Shown here piece by piece: positions 1-11,103 of a DNA stretch of 64,000 bases. This stretch comes from Clostridium beijerinckii (GTDB lineage Bacteria > Bacillota > Clostridia > Clostridiales > Clostridiaceae), in assembly GCF_018223745.1 (NCBI RefSeq), contig NZ_CP073653.1, forward strand, positions 425,001-489,000, written 5' to 3'. A program made the translations under genes and the position numbers. Each line of letters begins with the position of its first letter. Position 1 is the first letter of the stretch. The notes under the pieces were generated by a model. The model made no database searches, had not been told where the DNA came from, and saw nothing but the letters and a program-made list of their open reading frames with translations.

Positions 1-1953
<1,953 letters not shown>

Positions 1954-1994
1954 AATATAATCAAGTTGTAATATACATTAAAATTATATGCAAT

Positions 1995-2021
1995 TTTGAA
2001 AGAACATTATATTCTTTCAAA
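1995..2021 (+). other. Stem-loop between 23S rRNA and tRNA-Asn, probable processing site
   Basis: A 10-bp perfect inverted repeat (TTTGAAAGAA and its complement) encloses a 7-nt AT loop. It lies in the 74-bp spacer between 23S and tRNA-Asn. Stems of this kind in rRNA operon spacers are commonly RNase III-type processing sites; that role is inferred here. Confidence 0.45.
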
Positions 2022-2027
2022 TGACGT

Positions 2028-2102
<75 letters not shown>

Positions 2103-2124
2103 TATTTATAATAAAAGAATTTTT

Positions 2125-2147
2125 AGTCGAGAAATCGGCTTTTTTTT
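2125..2147 (+). terminator. Rho-independent terminator of the rRNA/tRNA operon
   Basis: A 6-bp stem (AGTCGA/TCGGCT, one G-T pair) closes a GAAA tetraloop and is followed by a run of seven or more T. It ends the rRNA-tRNA transcript. Confidence 0.8.
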
Positions 2148-2267
2148 GTTGTATAAAATAGAGTAAAAACTTATACTATATATGGATGTGAAATTTATTA
2201 ATAATTAAATTAGATACTACGGAATAATTAATAATAAAATCTATTGAAATATAAGAGGTATTATAAT

Positions 2268-3365
2268 ATGAGCGATGACATTAATAATAGTATGAATTAT
2301 AGTAATGGAACCAGTGAGGTTAATGAAGCAAAAGAAGCTGATGAATCTATTGAAAATAGTGAGATAGATGACAATTCTAAAACCAATAAAGGTAATTCTG
2401 AGACCAATGATATTAGTGATAATATAAGGCCATTTGAGATCGATGAAGTTGGTGAAGAAGATTTCAAAAGTATAAAAAAAAGAAAATTTGCTATTTTACT
2501 TACGATAATAGGTGTAGCTATAATTATAGGAATCGCTATTACGCTACAAAAATTTGTTATGAATAAGCAAACAGCAGAAGCTCTTAATGCAAATGAAAAT
2601 CCATATTCTGAAGGAGATAAAAACCAGACAGATAGTAACGTATATAATTCAGCGGGAAGTTCAGAAGTAGAGGATGTTGCTTTTATAGAAAAATATTTAA
2701 ATCAGCAGATGAAGGGTCAAATGCCTGATGGAGCTGATGGAAAGAAAGTTGTTTATTTAACATTTGATGATGGTCCATCAGAAACTGTGACTCCAAAAGT
2801 TTTAGATACTCTTAAAGCAGAAAATGTTCATGCTACTTTTTTTCTTGTGGGAAAAGCAATAGATGAAAGTGAAACTAATAGAAATATAGTTAAAAGAGAA
2901 TTTGCAGAAGGAAATGCAATAGGTAATCATACTTATTCACATAATTATGGATATTTATATCCAAATGGAAAAATAAATTTAGAAAATTGTATTTCTGATT
3001 TTGAAAAAACTAATCAGTCTTTGAAAAACATTTTAGGACAGGATTTTTCTACACGAGCTGTTAGATTCCCAGGAGGTCAAATGACATGGGATAAGAAGGA
3101 CCCATCGGGGGCTGATGCAATGGATAAGGCTCTTCATGAAAAAGACTATCATCAAATAGATTGGAATTCATTGTCTCAAGATGCAGAAGGGGCACATAAA
3201 AATGCAGACCAGCTAAAACAGGAAGTTATAAAAACTGTATCAGGAAGAGAAAAAGCGATAATATTAATGCATGATACTTATGGAAAAGAGGAAACTGCAA
3301 GAGCATTGCCAGAAATAATCAAATATCTAAAACAACAAGGATATGAATTTAAAATTATGAAATAG
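2268..3365 (+). CDS. Membrane-anchored polysaccharide deacetylase (NodB homology domain, PgdA-like)
   Basis: A 365-residue protein, probably a peptidoglycan N-acetylglucosamine or other cell-wall glycan deacetylase acting outside the membrane. An acidic, Asn/Ser-rich cytoplasmic segment (1-70) precedes one transmembrane helix (about 74-94), a linker, and a NodB domain (about 160-362). The domain shows motif 1 TFDDGP (165-170), the metal-binding HxxxH (H221, H225), RFPGG (266-270), DW (298-299) and the C-terminal LMHD (His335). This full set is typical of active, metal-dependent CE4 esterases. The ATG at 2268 is chosen because AGAGGT lies ten bases upstream; an in-frame TTG at 2244 lacks such a site. 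The natural substrate cannot be told from sequence. Confidence 0.88.
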   Translation: MSDDINNSMNYSNGTSEVNEAKEADESIENSEIDDNSKTNKGNSETNDISDNIRPFEIDEVGEEDFKSIKKRKFAILLTIIGVAIIIGIAITLQKFVMNKQTAEALNANENPYSEGDKNQTDSNVYNSAGSSEVEDVAFIEKYLNQQMKGQMPDGADGKKVVYLTFDDGPSETVTPKVLDTLKAENVHATFFLVGKAIDESETNRNIVKREFAEGNAIGNHTYSHNYGYLYPNGKINLENCISDFEKTNQSLKNILGQDFSTRAVRFPGGQMTWDKKDPSGADAMDKALHEKDYHQIDWNSLSQDAEGAHKNADQLKQEVIKTVSGREKAIILMHDTYGKEETARALPEIIKYLKQQGYEFKIMK

Positions 3366-3375
3366 CCTAATATGA

Positions 3376-3460
3376 CTATGTTGATTTTCATTTATTTTAA
3401 TTTATGTAGCTAAACTTTGGTTACATAAATTAAAATAAATAAAAATGACATAGTTTTTTT
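3376..3460 (+). terminator. Long hairpin terminator after the deacetylase gene
   Basis: Two arms of about 33 bases pair almost perfectly (19 uninterrupted base pairs in the inner part, one bulge near the base). A 10-12 nt loop lies between them, and seven T follow the stem. The stem is unusually long for a simple terminator. Confidence 0.75.
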
Positions 3461-3656
3461 ATATAATTGGTACAAATATTATTTTTATCAATTAATTGAA
3501 ATAGGAATAATTAATGATAAACTATTAATATATAATTAGATTTGCATACATGGAAGCACTAAGGTTATAATTTATAACAATAATCTTAATAATAGAATGT
3601 ATATAATTATAATATTACTGAAAATTATCTTTATATTAGGAATAAGGAGGAATAAG

Positions 3657-5042
3657 ATGTTATCAAAAAATATTGTAGCAGAGGTATTAGCAAAGTGCTT
3701 AGTAACTGGTGGCGATTTTGCTGAGATATTTGAAGAAAATTCAATTAATAATTCTATAGCATTAATTGACGGCAAAGTAGATGATGCCATAGGTGGAAGA
3801 AGTTATGGTATAGGAATAAGAATATTCAAGGGATTGAACAGTGTATATGCTTATACAAATAATAATAGCTTAAGTGGTCTTTTAGACACTGCCTATAGAG
3901 CAGCTTTAGCCTTAGGTGATGTAAATAAAAATGAAATAAATTCAATAGTATTGACTGAGAAGAGTATATCTACAATACATCCAATATTGTATTATCCTAA
4001 GGATGTTGCATACGATAGAAAAATAGCAATTTTAAAAAGTGCGTATAATGCAGCAAAGAATTATAACAGTGATATTTCTCAAGTTATTACGAGTTATGCA
4101 GATAAAGAGCAAAATATTTTAATCGCGAACACTGAAGGTTTATATGTTCAAGATACAAGAATAAGAACAAGGTTAGGCATAAGTGCAATAGCATCAAAAG
4201 GAAGCGAAAACCAAACTGGATTTGAAGGACCTGGAAGACATATGGGAATTGAAATGTTTGATAGTGTTGATCCAGAATATCACGGAAAGGAAGCAGCGAG
4301 AATAGCTCATACGATGCTTTATGCAAAGAACTGTCCAGCAGGTAATATGACTGTTGCTATAGATAATGGGTTTGGGGGTGTTATATTCCACGAAGCTTGT
4401 GGACACTCTTTAGAAGCCAGTGCTGTAGCTAAAGGAAATTCAGTCTTTGCTAATAAATTAGGTGAGAAAATCGCATCAATAAAGGTAACAGCTATAGATG
4501 ATGGAACTGTACCTAATGCTTGGGGATCGCTAAATATAGATGATGAGGGTAATAAGACACAAAAAAATATTTTAATTGAAAATGGTGTTCTAAAAGGTTA
4601 TATGATTGATAAGTTAAATGGAAGACGTATGAATATGGAGGCTACAGGAAGTTCAAGAAGACAAAGTTACAAGTTCCAACCAACTTCAAGAATGACTAAT
4701 ACCTATATAGCAGCTGGAAATGATAATCCGGATGATATCATTAAATCTATAGAAGAAGGATTATATGCAAAGAAGCTAGGAGGCGGATCGGTTAACCCTG
4801 TAACTGGTGAGTTTAATTTTGCAGTTCAAGAAGGGTACTTAGTTAAAAATGGTGTGATTCAGGAGCCGGTAAGAGGAGCAAGTCTTATTGGTAAAGGTAG
4901 TGAAGTACTTATGGATATAGATATGGTCGGAAATAATTTAGATGTAGCTCAAGGTATGTGTGGCTCATCATCAGGAAGTATTCCTACCAACGTAGGTCAG
5001 CCTATGATTAGAGTAAAGAAAATGACTGTTGGAGGTAGATAA
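3657..5042 (+). CDS. tldD: TldD, metalloprotease subunit of the TldD/TldE complex
   Basis: A 461-residue protein of the TldD/PmbA family. In characterised systems TldD and TldE form a heterodimer that degrades or matures small peptides such as microcins and CcdA, with TldD holding the active-site metal. The zinc motif HEACGH is present at 245-250, and the conserved C-terminal Gly-rich region is intact (GSSSGSIPTNVGQP). The start is ATG 3657, six bases after GGAGG; the longer reading frame upstream has no ribosome binding site. The gene is followed three bases later by its partner, so the two form an operon. The cellular substrate here is unknown. Confidence 0.93.
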   Translation: MLSKNIVAEVLAKCLVTGGDFAEIFEENSINNSIALIDGKVDDAIGGRSYGIGIRIFKGLNSVYAYTNNNSLSGLLDTAYRAALALGDVNKNEINSIVLTEKSISTIHPILYYPKDVAYDRKIAILKSAYNAAKNYNSDISQVITSYADKEQNILIANTEGLYVQDTRIRTRLGISAIASKGSENQTGFEGPGRHMGIEMFDSVDPEYHGKEAARIAHTMLYAKNCPAGNMTVAIDNGFGGVIFHEACGHSLEASAVAKGNSVFANKLGEKIASIKVTAIDDGTVPNAWGSLNIDDEGNKTQKNILIENGVLKGYMIDKLNGRRMNMEATGSSRRQSYKFQPTSRMTNTYIAAGNDNPDDIIKSIEEGLYAKKLGGGSVNPVTGEFNFAVQEGYLVKNGVIQEPVRGASLIGKGSEVLMDIDMVGNNLDVAQGMCGSSSGSIPTNVGQPMIRVKKMTVGGR

Positions 5043-5044
5043 AT

Positions 5045-6388
5045 ATGGATTTTGAATTATTTAAAGAAGAATTATTTAAAGAAGCTAAGAATTCAGGCTT
5101 TGAAGAGTTTGAAATATATTATTCTGATGCTGAAAGTTTAAGTTTAAGTATTTATGAAGGCGAAGTTGAAAAATATAAACTAAATAATGCCTTTGGTCTT
5201 TCGTTCAGAGGAAAAATCAATAACAAAATGGGATATTCATATACTGAAATATTAGATGAAGAAGCAATAAAAACTCTTATAAGAAATGCAAAGGAAGCGG
5301 CATTTGCTATAGAAAATGATGATGAACAGTTTATATATGAAGGGGATAAGGAATATAAAGAATTAGACTGTTACAAAAAAGATTTGGATAATATTAAGCC
5401 TGATGAGCTTATAGCTCTTTCTTTAGAAATAGAAAAGGAATGTAAAAAACAATGTGATAAAGTTGTAAGTTTCCAAGGTTGTGGAATTGGATATGGTAAA
5501 GCTACTTATGGAATAATAAATTCAAAGGGACTTAATTTGAAAAATGAAAGGAATAATCTAAGTGCATATGTCGTTCCAATAATACAAGATAATAGTGAAA
5601 AGTATGATGGAACAGGATATGTTATGGCTAAAAAGATAGATGACATAAATCCAGAAAGTTTAGCTAAGCAAGGTCTTGAAGAAGCGCTTTCAAGAATTGG
5701 TGGAAAAAGTATTCCGTCAGGCAAATATAAGATAATTATAAATAACGAGGCCATGGTATCACTGCTTGGAACTTTTTCAGGAATTTTTAATGCAGAGCAA
5801 GCACAAAAAGGGTTATCTTTGCTGAAAGGAAAAGAAGGGGAAATTATAGCATCAGATGTAGTGACTCTAATTGATGATCCTCACTTAAAGGATGGGCTTG
5901 GAACAACTTCATTTGATGATGAAGGAGTAGCAACTATCAAAAAAGAGATAATATCTAAAGGAAAATTGAATACATTATTATATAATATAAAAACTGCGCA
6001 TAAGGCAGGAATTAAATCTACAGGAAATGGATTCAAGGCTTCGTATGCATCAATAGTAGGTGTTAGTGCCACAAATTTTTATATAAATCCAGGTAATAAA
6101 TCTTTTGAAGAACTTTGCAATGAAGTTAAAGAAGGTGTAATAATTACAGATTTTGCAGGCCTTCACTCTGGAGCTAGTGCTGTAACTGGAGATTTTTCTT
6201 TAGCAGCTAAAGGATTTATGATTGAAAATGGAAAGAAGAGCTTTCCGGTAGAACAAATTACAGTTGCAGGAAATTTCTTTACATTACTGAAAGATATAGA
6301 GGAAGTAGGAAGTGACTTAAAGTTCCCGATGAGTAGCATAGGATGTCCGTCAGTTGTTGTGAAAGAACTTTCAATAGCTGGAAAATAA
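5045..6388 (+). CDS. pmbA: TldE/PmbA, partner subunit of TldD
   Basis: A 447-residue paralogue of TldD that lacks the HExxxH zinc motif, as expected for the TldE/PmbA subunit. Family features include the conserved LIDDPHL segment and the C-terminal region with DFAGLHSGASAVTGDFSLAAKGF. It starts two bases after the tldD stop codon, which implies translational coupling and stoichiometric production. The role, peptide processing together with TldD, is taken from family knowledge. Confidence 0.92.
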   Translation: MDFELFKEELFKEAKNSGFEEFEIYYSDAESLSLSIYEGEVEKYKLNNAFGLSFRGKINNKMGYSYTEILDEEAIKTLIRNAKEAAFAIENDDEQFIYEGDKEYKELDCYKKDLDNIKPDELIALSLEIEKECKKQCDKVVSFQGCGIGYGKATYGIINSKGLNLKNERNNLSAYVVPIIQDNSEKYDGTGYVMAKKIDDINPESLAKQGLEEALSRIGGKSIPSGKYKIIINNEAMVSLLGTFSGIFNAEQAQKGLSLLKGKEGEIIASDVVTLIDDPHLKDGLGTTSFDDEGVATIKKEIISKGKLNTLLYNIKTAHKAGIKSTGNGFKASYASIVGVSATNFYINPGNKSFEELCNEVKEGVIITDFAGLHSGASAVTGDFSLAAKGFMIENGKKSFPVEQITVAGNFFTLLKDIEEVGSDLKFPMSSIGCPSVVVKELSIAGK

Positions 6389-6433
6389 TTTTGTTATTAA
6401 TTTGATAGATATGCTAAGGTAGGTTAAATAGTT

Positions 6434-7243
6434 ATGAATATAATCTATATTTATCTTTTTTCTTTTATAATTTATAGCTTTCTTGGATGGATATGTGAAA
6501 CTATATATTGCTCTATAATCGATATGGAGTATGTAAATAGAGGTTTTTTAAAAGGACCATTTTGCCCTATCTATGGATCAGGTGCACTTATAGTAATTAT
6601 ATTGCTGGCTCCATTTTCAGATAATATTATAATTTTATTCTTGAGTGCAATGATTTTTACAAGCATATTAGAGTATTTAACAGGTTTTTTGCTAGAAACA
6701 ATATTTAATCTTAAATGGTGGGATTATTCAGGCTATAAATTTAATATAAAGGGCAGAGTATGTCTATTAAATTCAGTGTTATTTGGTCTTTTATCTCTAA
6801 TCACAATAAAAGTTGTTAATCCAATTATAATAGACTTAGTTAGTCACATATCACTAAAGGTTTCTATGTGGATTTGTAATATTTCACTCTTATATTTATT
6901 AACAGATGGGATAACTACAACAGTTAAAGTTTTGAAATTAGGTGGAAAACTCAAAGAAATGAGCGCTTTATTTGATGAGATAAGAGAAAAAACTGAAAGC
7001 TATAAAGTGGTCCTACAACAAAATTTAAGCAGATTTGATGGCTTGATAGAACAGGAAAGTGAAAAAGTTATTCATGCGAAAGAACAAATTAGCAAGCTAA
7101 AATTTAAATTAGAAAATTTGGTTTTAAACAATAAGGCCGTGAATAAACGAATAATTAAAGCATTTCCAAATATAAAGTCTTTGAAGTATCAACATTCACT
7201 AGATAGATTAAAAGAAGAGATAAAAAAAATTAAGAAAAAATAA
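6434..7243 (+). CDS. CmpB-type putative ABC-transporter membrane protein (PF06541-like)
   Basis: A 269-residue integral membrane protein. The N-terminal 165 residues hold about five hydrophobic segments and the pattern seen in the CmpB family: FLGWICETIY near the start, then RGFLKGPFCPIYGSGAL. The C-terminal 100 residues are charged and predicted coiled coil (many Glu/Lys, ending KKIKKK), presumably cytoplasmic. No ATPase gene is adjacent, so the transporter assignment rests on family naming only and the real function is unknown. The ribosome binding site before ATG 6434 is weak (AAGGTAGG about 13 bases upstream). Confidence 0.75.
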   Translation: MNIIYIYLFSFIIYSFLGWICETIYCSIIDMEYVNRGFLKGPFCPIYGSGALIVIILLAPFSDNIIILFLSAMIFTSILEYLTGFLLETIFNLKWWDYSGYKFNIKGRVCLLNSVLFGLLSLITIKVVNPIIIDLVSHISLKVSMWICNISLLYLLTDGITTTVKVLKLGGKLKEMSALFDEIREKTESYKVVLQQNLSRFDGLIEQESEKVIHAKEQISKLKFKLENLVLNNKAVNKRIIKAFPNIKSLKYQHSLDRLKEEIKKIKKK

Positions 7244-7277
7244 AAGAGATGGTCGAATTTTATTTGACCATCTCTTT
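7243..7277. terminator. Bidirectional terminator between convergent genes
   Basis: A 12-bp perfect stem (AAAGAGATGGTC and complement) with an 11-nt loop sits between the stop codons of two convergent genes. A-rich and T-rich flanks on the two sides suit termination in both directions. Confidence 0.7.
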
Positions 7278-7299
7278 ACTATAGTTAAAATATCATTAT

Positions 7300-9183
7300 C
7301 TAATTAGAATTATGAGCATAATTTGCACGTATCATTTTATCCGAAAGATCTAATGATTTTTTATAAATATCTTTTTCTTTATCTGTTAAGTTTTCCCCAC
7401 CTTTAAGTGTTCCATTAGTTATTACGGCAAAAGATTTATTTGTATTTAATAAGTTTCTACCTAAAGCAGTGTTCTCATACTTATCTTTATCGACTCCAAG
7501 TAAATATAAGAGTGTTGGCATTACATCAACCTCGCCATTATACATTTTATCAAATGTTTTTCCTTCATTTGTAGATGGATTATAGATAATAAATGGAACA
7601 GTCGGATTTCCTGTATTTAGATACCAATCTTCTTTATGAGATAGTTGCCCAATGCTATCGTCATAATATTTATGAATTCCTGTATGGTCACCCATTATTG
7701 CTATAATGCTATTTTTAAGTAATCCTTCTTTATCTAATTGATCAATAAAATAACCTATTTGTTTATCTGTATAGTGAAGACTTTCAAAATACCCACCAAG
7801 TTTACTTTCATTTAATTCAGGATCAAGTCCAAGTTCTCTGTACTTTTCTGGAAGATCAAATGGACCATGGCTTGTCAATGTTACAGTTTCAGCGTAGAAT
7901 GGCTGCTTTAATTCTTTTAACATAGGAACAACTTGCTCGAAGTATCTTTTGTCACTTATACCAAGGCCAATTTGTTCATCAACATTAAATGAGTAGTAAT
8001 CAGTAAATTTATCAAAGCCTATTCCAAGCAATCCATTTTTATAATTCCAAAAAGAACCTTTATCAGGATGAATAGCAGAAGTAGCATAGCCTTCACCTTC
8101 TAATAAATTTGGTAAGGAATTATAATTAGTATTTGGATATCTAAAGAATGTACTTCCTTGTCTTAAAGGCAACATTGAAGTATTAACCATTAAATCAGCA
8201 TCGGAGCTTGTCCCTTCGTTTACTTGCTCAAAGGTATTAGGGAAGTACAATGATTTTTGTACTAATTTATTCAAATTAGGTGTTATTTCTTTTCCATTAA
8301 CTGTTTTTCCGATAACAAAGTTTTCTAAAGACTCAACTTGAATATAAATTAAATTTTTTCCTTTTGCCATGCCAAGGTACTCGTTATCTGGAAGGTTCTC
8401 TTTTTTTATTTCAAATAACTCATTTATATAAGCTTTATCTTGATCTGTTAATTTATATGGTTTAGAATCTTTATAAACTGTATAACAATCCATAATATGA
8501 TATCCAATAGGAGAAAAGTATTTGGCAGTATTTGACTTATCATAATTACTGAATAAGTAAGCATTATGAACATCTGTATTATTGAATACAGTTATACTGA
8601 TAGGTACATAAATTATAAATAATATTGGCAAAACAAAAGTACAAAAGAATGTTTTAAATGCTCGTTTATGTACTTGAGTAAATGATTTTCTAGTTATGTA
8701 AGCATATATACCTAGTATTATAAAATCAAATACAAATATAAAATCTAAATTGCTGGTCATTGATAATATACTTCCAGACATATTATCTAAATTAGCAGTT
8801 TGAGTTAATATTAACGCAGATGGAACAGTTAAAAAACCTCTAAAATACCATACATCAATTAATATTAATAGTGTTAAAGAAAAATCGATTACTAGAGTAT
8901 AGATTATTCTACCTTTACCTTTAAATAATAATGAGAAACTTAAGAATATTAAAGTAAAGGCCACATAATAATTTAAGAAAGAACTAGCAGATTCATAGCC
9001 AGTAGAAAAACTAAATGTATATGGATCTTTGCTCGTAACAAATCCTTGAAATATAATCCCTTTTAATACTATAGAGACAAGAGCTATTAGAAAGAAAATT
9101 AATCTTATAACCTTATCTTTTTTTATATTATTTTCTAAGCTATTTTTAAAAAAATTAACAACATATGAGTTAGAAGAACTCAT
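7300..9183 (-). CDS. ltaS: Lipoteichoic acid synthase family protein (LtaS-like sulfatase-fold phosphatase)
   Basis: A 627-residue protein with five N-terminal transmembrane helices (within about residues 25-205) and an extracellular sulfatase-fold domain. LtaS polymerises glycerol phosphate from phosphatidylglycerol onto a glycolipid anchor. The catalytic Thr is expected in EGTSSDAD, which aligns with the EGTSSDSE-type nucleophile region of LtaS enzymes. Metal ligands are plausible in QVESLE and in MGDHTG. The ribosome binding site GAGGTG precedes ATG 9183. A UgtP-like glycolipid glycosyltransferase at 39746-40852 could supply the anchor. It could instead be an LTA primase or a related phosphoglycerol transferase. 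Confidence 0.85.
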   Translation of the reverse strand: MSSSNSYVVNFFKNSLENNIKKDKVIRLIFFLIALVSIVLKGIIFQGFVTSKDPYTFSFSTGYESASSFLNYYVAFTLIFLSFSLLFKGKGRIIYTLVIDFSLTLLILIDVWYFRGFLTVPSALILTQTANLDNMSGSILSMTSNLDFIFVFDFIILGIYAYITRKSFTQVHKRAFKTFFCTFVLPILFIIYVPISITVFNNTDVHNAYLFSNYDKSNTAKYFSPIGYHIMDCYTVYKDSKPYKLTDQDKAYINELFEIKKENLPDNEYLGMAKGKNLIYIQVESLENFVIGKTVNGKEITPNLNKLVQKSLYFPNTFEQVNEGTSSDADLMVNTSMLPLRQGSTFFRYPNTNYNSLPNLLEGEGYATSAIHPDKGSFWNYKNGLLGIGFDKFTDYYSFNVDEQIGLGISDKRYFEQVVPMLKELKQPFYAETVTLTSHGPFDLPEKYRELGLDPELNESKLGGYFESLHYTDKQIGYFIDQLDKEGLLKNSIIAIMGDHTGIHKYYDDSIGQLSHKEDWYLNTGNPTVPFIIYNPSTNEGKTFDKMYNGEVDVMPTLLYLLGVDKDKYENTALGRNLLNTNKSFAVITNGTLKGGENLTDKEKDIYKKSLDLSDKMIRANYAHNSN

Positions 9184-9472
9184 GATTTCACCTCAATTCA
9201 ATATATCACTACATTATAGTATACATAAATTTATGGATTAAACAAATATAAATTAATGATATATTAGTAATTAAAAGGTAAATAATTTGTGAATAAAAAA
9301 CTATATATAAAAATTAGCATGGTATACTATTAATGTGGGAAAACTTATATAATAGACTTATAATAACTTAATTTAATATATTTTTAAATTAAGTTATATA
9401 TTAGTTAAGAAATCGATTGAAAAATTTGATATATTAATTATAGATTAAAATAATTATAAAGGGGTCAAACAT

Positions 9473-10045
9473 ATGAAAGAAATAGATTGCAGAGGATTAT
9501 CATATCTACAAATAATAAGAGAAGTTAAGAAGTATTTTAATTCAATTGGAGAAGGGGAAGCTGTTGTAGTAGTAAACAATGAATTAGGGCGGTCAAATGT
9601 TATAAGGTATGCAGCGCATAAAGGATATAAAATAGATATAGAGGATGAAAAAAATAGATTTTTAATAAAGATGGAAAAGAGAGGATGCCTAGAATCAGAA
9701 GATGAGGAAGAAATTTTTTCTATATTAATAACAAGAGATAAAATTGGTGAGGGAAATGATGATTTAGGAATAACTTTAATGAGTGAATATTTCGAAGCAT
9801 TAAATGAGTATGATAAACTTCCAAAAGAAATTTTATTCTTAAATTCAGGGGTTAAGTTGTTTAAAAGGGATTCTAAGGCTATAGAAGATATAAGAATGTT
9901 ATATAAAAAGGGCGTTAAACTTTTAATAAGTGATACATCCTTGGATTATTATAAATTAACAGAACAAATAACTTTTGGAGAAATAGCAAGCATGTATGAT
10001 ATGGTAGTTGCAATGAAGAAAGCAAAGAAATTAATAAAGCTTTAG
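9473..10045 (+). CDS. yedF: YedF-like protein (TusA domain plus DsrE-like domain) lacking the conserved cysteines
   Basis: A 190-residue two-domain protein matching the YedF family associated with selenium metabolism. Residues 1-70 form a TusA/SirA-like domain and about 82-190 a DsrE-like domain (SILITRDKIGEG, ILFLNSGVKL, FGEIASMYDM). In typical members the first domain has a CPxP motif; here the equivalent is LSYLQ, with Tyr11 at the cysteine position. A pair of cysteines is expected in a CGTC-like segment of the second domain; here it is SDTS (153-156). Only Cys6 and Cys72 remain. Persulfide or perselenide chemistry at the usual sites is therefore unlikely. It is followed at 24 bp by a flavoprotein gene. 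No selD, selA or selB is in the window. Confidence 0.75.
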   Translation: MKEIDCRGLSYLQIIREVKKYFNSIGEGEAVVVVNNELGRSNVIRYAAHKGYKIDIEDEKNRFLIKMEKRGCLESEDEEEIFSILITRDKIGEGNDDLGITLMSEYFEALNEYDKLPKEILFLNSGVKLFKRDSKAIEDIRMLYKKGVKLLISDTSLDYYKLTEQITFGEIASMYDMVVAMKKAKKLIKL

Positions 10046-10069
10046 GAATTAATGGTGGAGGATATTATA

Positions 10070-11026
10070 ATGCCAGATTATGAATTAATTATTATTGGGG
10101 CAGGAATAGCGGGAATGACAGCTGCACTTGGAGCTGCAAGAGAGGGAATAACAAAAATACTAATTATTGAAAAGGAGTCTAACGTTGGGGGAATAATCAA
10201 TCAATGTGTTCATAATGGTTTTGGAAAAAACTTTCTAGATGATCCAGTGACCGGCCCAGAGTATATTGATTTTATAGAAAGGCAGTTAGGAGAATTTGAA
10301 ATAGAAATACTTTTAGATACTACAGTTTTAGAAGTAACTGAAGGAAAAAAAGTTACATATGTAAATTCTAGAGATGGTATTAAAGATTTAACCGCTCAAG
10401 CGATAATATTTGCTATGGGAGCAAAAGAAACATATTCAGGAAATGTTATAATTCCTACCAATGGACTTACAGGAATATTCACTGTAGGAGAGGCTCATAA
10501 AATAATTAATTTAGATGGATATCTACCAGGAAGAAGGACTGTGATTATAGCGAAAAATAAATGGGGATTCATAGTTGCAAGAAGGCTTATAGTAGAAGGT
10601 GGAAATATAGAAGCGGTTGTCATTGAGAATACATTTGAAGAAATGGCTAATTCGGAAATACGAGATATTGTTGATGGCTTTGATATACCAGTAATAGAGA
10701 ATTCTAGAGTAACAGAAATTGAAGGGAAAACGCGAATTGAGAAGCTAAAAATAGTTAATTTAGAGAATGAAGAAATAATAGAAAAGGAATGTGATTCACT
10801 TCTATTATCAGTTAATTTCTTGCCAGAAACAACCGTAATTAAAAAAACAAGTTTTGATATAAATTCTAAGACATCTGGATTTGAAGTAGTAGACTTTGCA
10901 ACATCTTTAGAGGGTTTTTTTGCTTGTGGAAATGTTATATACGGAGAAAATGCGTTTTGGATGGAAGAAACTGATGGTATACAATGTGGAATTATTGCGG
11001 CTAGATTTGTAAAGGAAAGCATGTAG
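10070..11026 (+). CDS. FAD-dependent oxidoreductase (pyridine nucleotide-disulfide fold) with degenerate NAD site
   Basis: A 318-residue flavoprotein. The FAD-binding GxGxxG is intact (GAGIAG, 10-15), as is the C-terminal FAD segment FFACGNV. GGIINQCVHNGFG resembles the flavoproteins found beside GlpA-type glycerol-3-phosphate dehydrogenases. The internal NAD(P) Rossmann motif, normally like GSGDIG, is AKNKWG (161-166), which lacks the first glycines. NADH binding in the usual way is therefore doubtful. ATG 10070 is preferred because GGTGGAGG lies about 8 bases upstream; an in-frame ATG at 10052 would add six residues. It is co-directional with yedF and likely co-transcribed. The substrate is unknown. 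Confidence 0.75.
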   Translation: MPDYELIIIGAGIAGMTAALGAAREGITKILIIEKESNVGGIINQCVHNGFGKNFLDDPVTGPEYIDFIERQLGEFEIEILLDTTVLEVTEGKKVTYVNSRDGIKDLTAQAIIFAMGAKETYSGNVIIPTNGLTGIFTVGEAHKIINLDGYLPGRRTVIIAKNKWGFIVARRLIVEGGNIEAVVIENTFEEMANSEIRDIVDGFDIPVIENSRVTEIEGKTRIEKLKIVNLENEEIIEKECDSLLLSVNFLPETTVIKKTSFDINSKTSGFEVVDFATSLEGFFACGNVIYGENAFWMEETDGIQCGIIAARFVKESM

Positions 11027-11103
11027 AAGTTAGGTAGAGATATATTAGCAGTAATATAATAAAAGCTAAAATTACTGCTAATTAGTTCACAGAATAATAT
11101 GGT

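Noticed and set aside
11045..11081. Terminator after the flavoprotein gene
   Set aside because: An 11-bp inverted repeat exists (TTAGCAGTAAT and complement), but the 15-nt loop and lack of a T-run make it doubtful; it may still act between the convergent genes.
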